Positions 61,399 through 64,000 of a DNA stretch of 64,000 bases are shown here, in pieces. Both the position numbers and the translations under genes were made by a program. The DNA is from an uncultured Vibrio sp. Lineage in GTDB: Bacteria; Pseudomonadota; Gammaproteobacteria; Enterobacterales; Vibrionaceae. Each line of letters starts with the position of its first letter. Positions within the stretch are counted from its first letter, which is position 1. The notes under the pieces were generated by a model. The model was not told where the DNA came from. It saw nothing but the letters and a program-made list of their open reading frames with translations, and did no database searches. The stretch is from the NCBI RefSeq assembly GCF_963675395.1, contig NZ_OY776222.1, positions 558,001-622,000 of the forward strand, in the 5' to 3' direction.

Positions 61399-62835
61399 TT
61401 AGATAAACTGTAGAGAGTTAGTGTTTTTAAATTGGCGTATATAAGCGAGGATTTGCGCTATTTCACCCCGATTTAGGCCGAGTTTACGCAGATGACTCAC
61501 CACCAACGCTATCTTTTTGATGTTTTGCGCAGCCGCTGCCAACCAGCACTGCATCTGCACGTTGGCTAACCCTCGAAAACGAGCGTATCGATGACCATGA
61601 TGTTGTTTGGCATCCGCGAAGCTTCTCTCTACCGTTTCGCTTCTCCGCCTGTAGGTTTTCTTTCCATAAGCTGAGAGCCGCATCTGGTTGGCTCTATCCA
61701 TGGCTTCCGTATAGATATGCCTTGTGATGACCTTCTTCATGTTTTTACTTTGAGTACAGTCATCACGCATTGGGCAGAACGCACACTCTTTAGGGTCTGA
61801 GTGATACTCTCGGTAAGCGTCGCGTGACGTCGTCTTGTAGATAAGTTCCTGCCCGTTGGGGCAACGATAGCTGTCTTTTTCTTTGTTATAGATAAAGTGT
61901 TTCTTCTTGAAGGCATTCTTTGTTCGTGATGGTCGGCGATAGCCGAACACACCAAGTATCCCTCGGCGCTCAAGGGATTCAGCAACGGGTGCAGTGAAGT
62001 AACCGGCATCAAGGCCAACAGCGATGGGATTGAGGTTAAACTGTTCAAGCGTGTGGTCGAGACGGCGGATATAAGGTTGAGAGTCATTCACATTCCCCGC
62101 GGTCGCATGGGTATCAACGATGATGCCGTGCTGGCCATCGACCGTGCGGTGGTCGAGATAGAAGAACCCTTGCGGCTTGTTGTCGCGGGTCATGAAGCCA
62201 CTCTCGGGATCAGTCGTACTGCTCTTCGTGTTCTTAGCTTTCTGCTCAGAAGTTCGTTCTTTAAGCGGTCTCTTCCCCTCTTTAGCTCGGTCTAGTGCAA
62301 CGTCTTCATCCAACATATCTAAATAGGCGCTCGCTCGGACAGCCGTTTGTTTATTGGTGTGCTTGTTTTTGTTCGCATTCGCTTTGAGATGAGTACTATC
62401 GGTAAAGAGCTCTTGTCCAGCGACTAAACCTTTCGCCATCGCTTGTTGAACGATGTTAATAAAGATGCGTTCGAAGACATCCGTACCATTGAAGCGACGA
62501 ATACGGTTTTGACTAAGAGTCGAGGCATGGATGACCTTTTCTGTGAGGGACATACGGAGGAACCAACGATACGCGACATTCACTTCGATTTCTTTGACAA
62601 GCTGACGCTCGCTTTTTACTCCGAAGATGTACCCCAGTAGAATAATTTTGAATAGACGGACAGGGTCTACAGGTGGTCGGCCATTGTCTTTGCAATAAAG
62701 GTGGGCGACTTCATCACGAATGAATTCAAAATCGATAGCAGAGTCAATTTTACGAACAAGATGGTCTTTGGGAACAAGTTGTTCCATCGTCACCATTTCA
62801 AGTTCGTACTGTTGTGGAGAAGGTTCTTGAAGCAT
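61399..62835 (-). CDS. IS1182-family transposase
   Basis: A 478-residue DDE transposase, apparently intact. DUF772-type N-terminus (RPPVDPVRLFKIILLGYIFGV, read in parts), first Asp in LFTDSTHLKANANK, second in AVGLDAGYFTAP, a Cys cluster (CAFCPMRDDC), and the final Glu in SETVERSFADAKQHHG. The length is typical for the family. It reads leftward towards the XRE remnant. Confidence 0.93.
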   Translation of the reverse strand: MLQEPSPQQYELEMVTMEQLVPKDHLVRKIDSAIDFEFIRDEVAHLYCKDNGRPPVDPVRLFKIILLGYIFGVKSERQLVKEIEVNVAYRWFLRMSLTEKVIHASTLSQNRIRRFNGTDVFERIFINIVQQAMAKGLVAGQELFTDSTHLKANANKNKHTNKQTAVRASAYLDMLDEDVALDRAKEGKRPLKERTSEQKAKNTKSSTTDPESGFMTRDNKPQGFFYLDHRTVDGQHGIIVDTHATAGNVNDSQPYIRRLDHTLEQFNLNPIAVGLDAGYFTAPVAESLERRGILGVFGYRRPSRTKNAFKKKHFIYNKEKDSYRCPNGQELIYKTTSRDAYREYHSDPKECAFCPMRDDCTQSKNMKKVITRHIYTEAMDRANQMRLSAYGKKTYRRRSETVERSFADAKQHHGHRYARFRGLANVQMQCWLAAAAQNIKKIALVVSHLRKLGLNRGEIAQILAYIRQFKNTNSLQFI

Positions 62836-62871
62836 GTCGGAGTATCCATATTTCTATACTCCTATTAGATC

Positions 62872-62901
62872 AAAGGTCTAGCTTGAAAGCTAGACCTTTG
62901 T
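62872..62901. terminator. Hairpin inside the right IS end
   Basis: CAAAGGTCTAGCTT pairs with AAGCTAGACCTTTG, a 14-bp stem, between the transposase start and the right IS end. Confidence 0.75.
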
Positions 62902-62911
62902 CAGCAGTCTG

Positions 62912-62937
62912 AAGCCAGTGGCTACTGCTACTGGCTT
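62912..62937. repeat. Right copy of the 26-bp direct repeat
   Basis: Identical to 61293-61318. Here it is followed by GCTTTTTC, so the uninterrupted sequence would have been a hairpin plus T-run resembling a terminator, into which the IS inserted. Confidence 0.9.
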
Positions 62938-62981
62938 GCTTTTTCTTCATACCGGAATGGATCATAAGCTCTAAGTAAGTT

Positions 62982-63608
62982 ATGCCCAAAGGCGAGCTAG
63001 AGATAACTTATTTAAGTTCACGGGTAAATGCACTATCTGAAATTCAGATCAATAAGGCGCATGAATTAAACAGCCGTATTGCCTTTGGTGCGCTGACTCA
63101 AGAAGTAGGCTTAAATGATCTGAAATACGATGATGTGATTGGTACTAGCTTTGCTGACAAAGTAGAGATGGTGAAAGCTAAGAGCGCAGTTTCAGGTAAT
63201 GTATCCCCTGAAGAGGCAGAAGCAGAGTTTTTGCGCCTTATGGAGCTATTCCGTAAGATCGGGAATCGTAATATGTATGGCAACAACTGTACTGTATTTA
63301 GACCGCCTTCAGGCTTTAGATTTAACGATGAAGTAGCTAATACTTACTATAACATGTATGAGGGTGCTCTTAAGGCATCCGAAGCTTTGAGCCTTCTAGA
63401 AGCGTTTTTGAACGCTAGTCTAGAGTACGCAGTTGGCGGTGGTCCAAAGAGCATGCTTCGATGGATTCTCGAAGTTGGCCGTGCTATTGCCATGCAAGAA
63501 ATTGAGAACCAAATAAAAGATCCAAATGATGTTCTGAATCCTACGCTAACTTACCTAGCAAATCAGTCATATCAAAGCCCGCTGACAACAGCATATATCT
63601 TTGGTTAA
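62982..63608 (+). CDS. Protein of unknown function beside the IS element
   Basis: A 208-residue soluble protein, mainly helical and acidic, with no recognised motif. Notable stretches are SGNVSPEEAEAEFLRLMELF and PKSMLRWILEVGRAIAMQEI. There is no signal peptide or membrane segment. It starts 45 bp after the right IS repeat with a weak AAGTAAG site, so its own promoter may have been cut off by the insertion. The context suggests cargo of an integrative element. Confidence 0.6.
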   Translation: MPKGELEITYLSSRVNALSEIQINKAHELNSRIAFGALTQEVGLNDLKYDDVIGTSFADKVEMVKAKSAVSGNVSPEEAEAEFLRLMELFRKIGNRNMYGNNCTVFRPPSGFRFNDEVANTYYNMYEGALKASEALSLLEAFLNASLEYAVGGGPKSMLRWILEVGRAIAMQEIENQIKDPNDVLNPTLTYLANQSYQSPLTTAYIFG

Positions 63609-63617
63609 CAAACTAGG

Positions 63618-63651
63618 AAAAAGGTGGGTGTGTTAACACCAACCTTTTTTT
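63618..63651. terminator. Bidirectional terminator
   Basis: AAAAAGGTGGGTGT pairs with ACACCAACCTTTTT (one G-T pair) with a GTTA loop. It stands between the convergent unknown genes. Confidence 0.88.
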
Positions 63652-63994
63652 AACAGGTCTCATTCAAAAGTACCTTGTAGTATTTCGGTAAGAACAACTC
63701 ACCTTTTTGCCATTCTAATTGAACGTGTTGGCATCGGCCTTGGTAAAGATAGTTACCGTCGGCGTAGATTGACTTGCCTTTATCTATCACCTGATTAAGG
63801 AACACAGCTTCTTCGATTTTATCGTCCATTCTGATTTTTGTTTGCAAGTCTCTATCATCATCTATTGCTATCGTCAGAATCCTATTTTTGGCGCTGAACT
63901 CTACAGATCTAAGATTATTAATTTTGTCTTCATCGCCACTGGTGTAAAAGTAGAACGCTACTGCAATTAAACCCAGAATAACAATTATTTTCAT
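63650..63994 (-). CDS. Small exported or membrane-anchored protein, unknown function
   Basis: A 114-residue protein: an N-terminal hydrophobic segment (IIVILGLIAVAFYFYT) acts as signal or anchor, followed by a charged domain with two Cys (GRCQHVQLEW and the C-terminal NETC) that could form a disulfide outside the cytoplasm. No family is recognised. The start lies six bases from the window edge, so its upstream signals are not visible. Confidence 0.6.
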   Translation of the reverse strand: MKIIVILGLIAVAFYFYTSGDEDKINNLRSVEFSAKNRILTIAIDDDRDLQTKIRMDDKIEEAVFLNQVIDKGKSIYADGNYLYQGRCQHVQLEWQKGELFLPKYYKVLLNETC

Positions 63995-64000
63995 TTCATC

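Larger units (their letters stand above)
61311..62919 (-). mobile_element. IS1182-family insertion sequence
   Basis: About 1.6 kb with one transposase gene. The ends form an inverted repeat: ACTGGCTTCAGATTGATGAC at the left and, read inward from the right, ACTGGCTTCAGACTGCTGAC. Just inside each end is a strong hairpin (61329-61358 and 62872-62901) that would stop outside transcription reaching the transposase. The target was a palindromic hairpin, repeated on both sides. Confidence 0.85.

Noticed and set aside
1..64000. CRISPR arrays, tRNA or rRNA genes, integron attC arrays
   Set aside because: No regularly spaced repeats of CRISPR or attC type and no tRNA or rRNA sequence were recognised by eye; the only tandem repeat is the short one at 37680-37733.

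Overview
The window is a Vibrionaceae chromosome segment, most likely Vibrio. The strongest evidence is the citrate-fermentation locus (citAB-oadBAG-citS facing citCDEFXG), which has the gene order known from Vibrio cholerae. Moderate GC, ATGA-coupled operons and LysR/GntR/TetR-governed catabolic units agree with this. The assignment rests on protein families and gene order, not on any database search.

Layout. (1) 1-0.6 kb: the end of an M20 peptidase gene, then a fragment of a LysR gene. (2) 0.8-4.8 kb: a GntR regulator divergent from a VanA/VanB-type Rieske oxygenase and reductase and an orphan TRAP binding protein. (3) 5.0-7.5 kb: a SCOT-type CoA-transferase pair divergent from a LysR regulator. 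(4) 7.8-25.2 kb: an accessory catabolic island. It holds a serine-type sulfatase, a NodD-like LysR regulator, and a 13-kb co-directional run: DUF1302 outer-membrane protein, DUF1329 protein, alpha/beta hydrolase, VOC extradiol-dioxygenase-like protein, YCF48 repeat protein, MMPL/RND transporter, flavin monooxygenase, cupin, FAH-family hydrolase, anaerobic sulfatase-maturating radical SAM enzyme and a small membrane protein. (5) 25.7-28.6 kb: a LysR gene divergent from a HisC-like aminotransferase and an amino-acid binding protein. (6) 28.7-38.5 kb: xanthine to allantoin (xdhABC, uraD, uraH, puuD, NCS2 permease) with a RutR-like TetR regulator and RutR-type operators. (7) 38.6-41.2 kb: a zinc-limitation pair (COG0523 GTPase and DUF1826) under a palindromic Zur-like box. 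(8) 41.2-54.9 kb: citrate fermentation. (9) 55.0-59.6 kb: hutH and an animal-type long urocanase under a LysR regulator. (10) 59.7-64.0 kb: a decayed mobile region with a truncated azurin, an internally deleted integrase, a frameshifted HTH gene, a truncated XRE gene, an IS1182-family element inserted in a hairpin, and unknown genes.

How it works together. Citrate enters by CitS, is cleaved by the CitDEF lyase, and oxaloacetate is decarboxylated by the Na+-pumping OadGAB, under CitAB control. The purine unit oxidises xanthine to urate and then to allantoin. The most novel-looking part is region 4. Its sulfatase has Ser, not Cys, at the formylglycine position, and a maturase able to handle Ser lies in the same island with hydroxylation, ring-cleavage and hydrolysis enzymes and a four-gene envelope module. 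I infer a pathway for a sulfated aromatic or other hydrophobic cyclic compound, with neighbouring O-demethylase and CoA-transferase as possible accessories. The same LysR 3'-end sequence occurs at both edges of the 0.6-25.8 kb stretch, in direct orientation.
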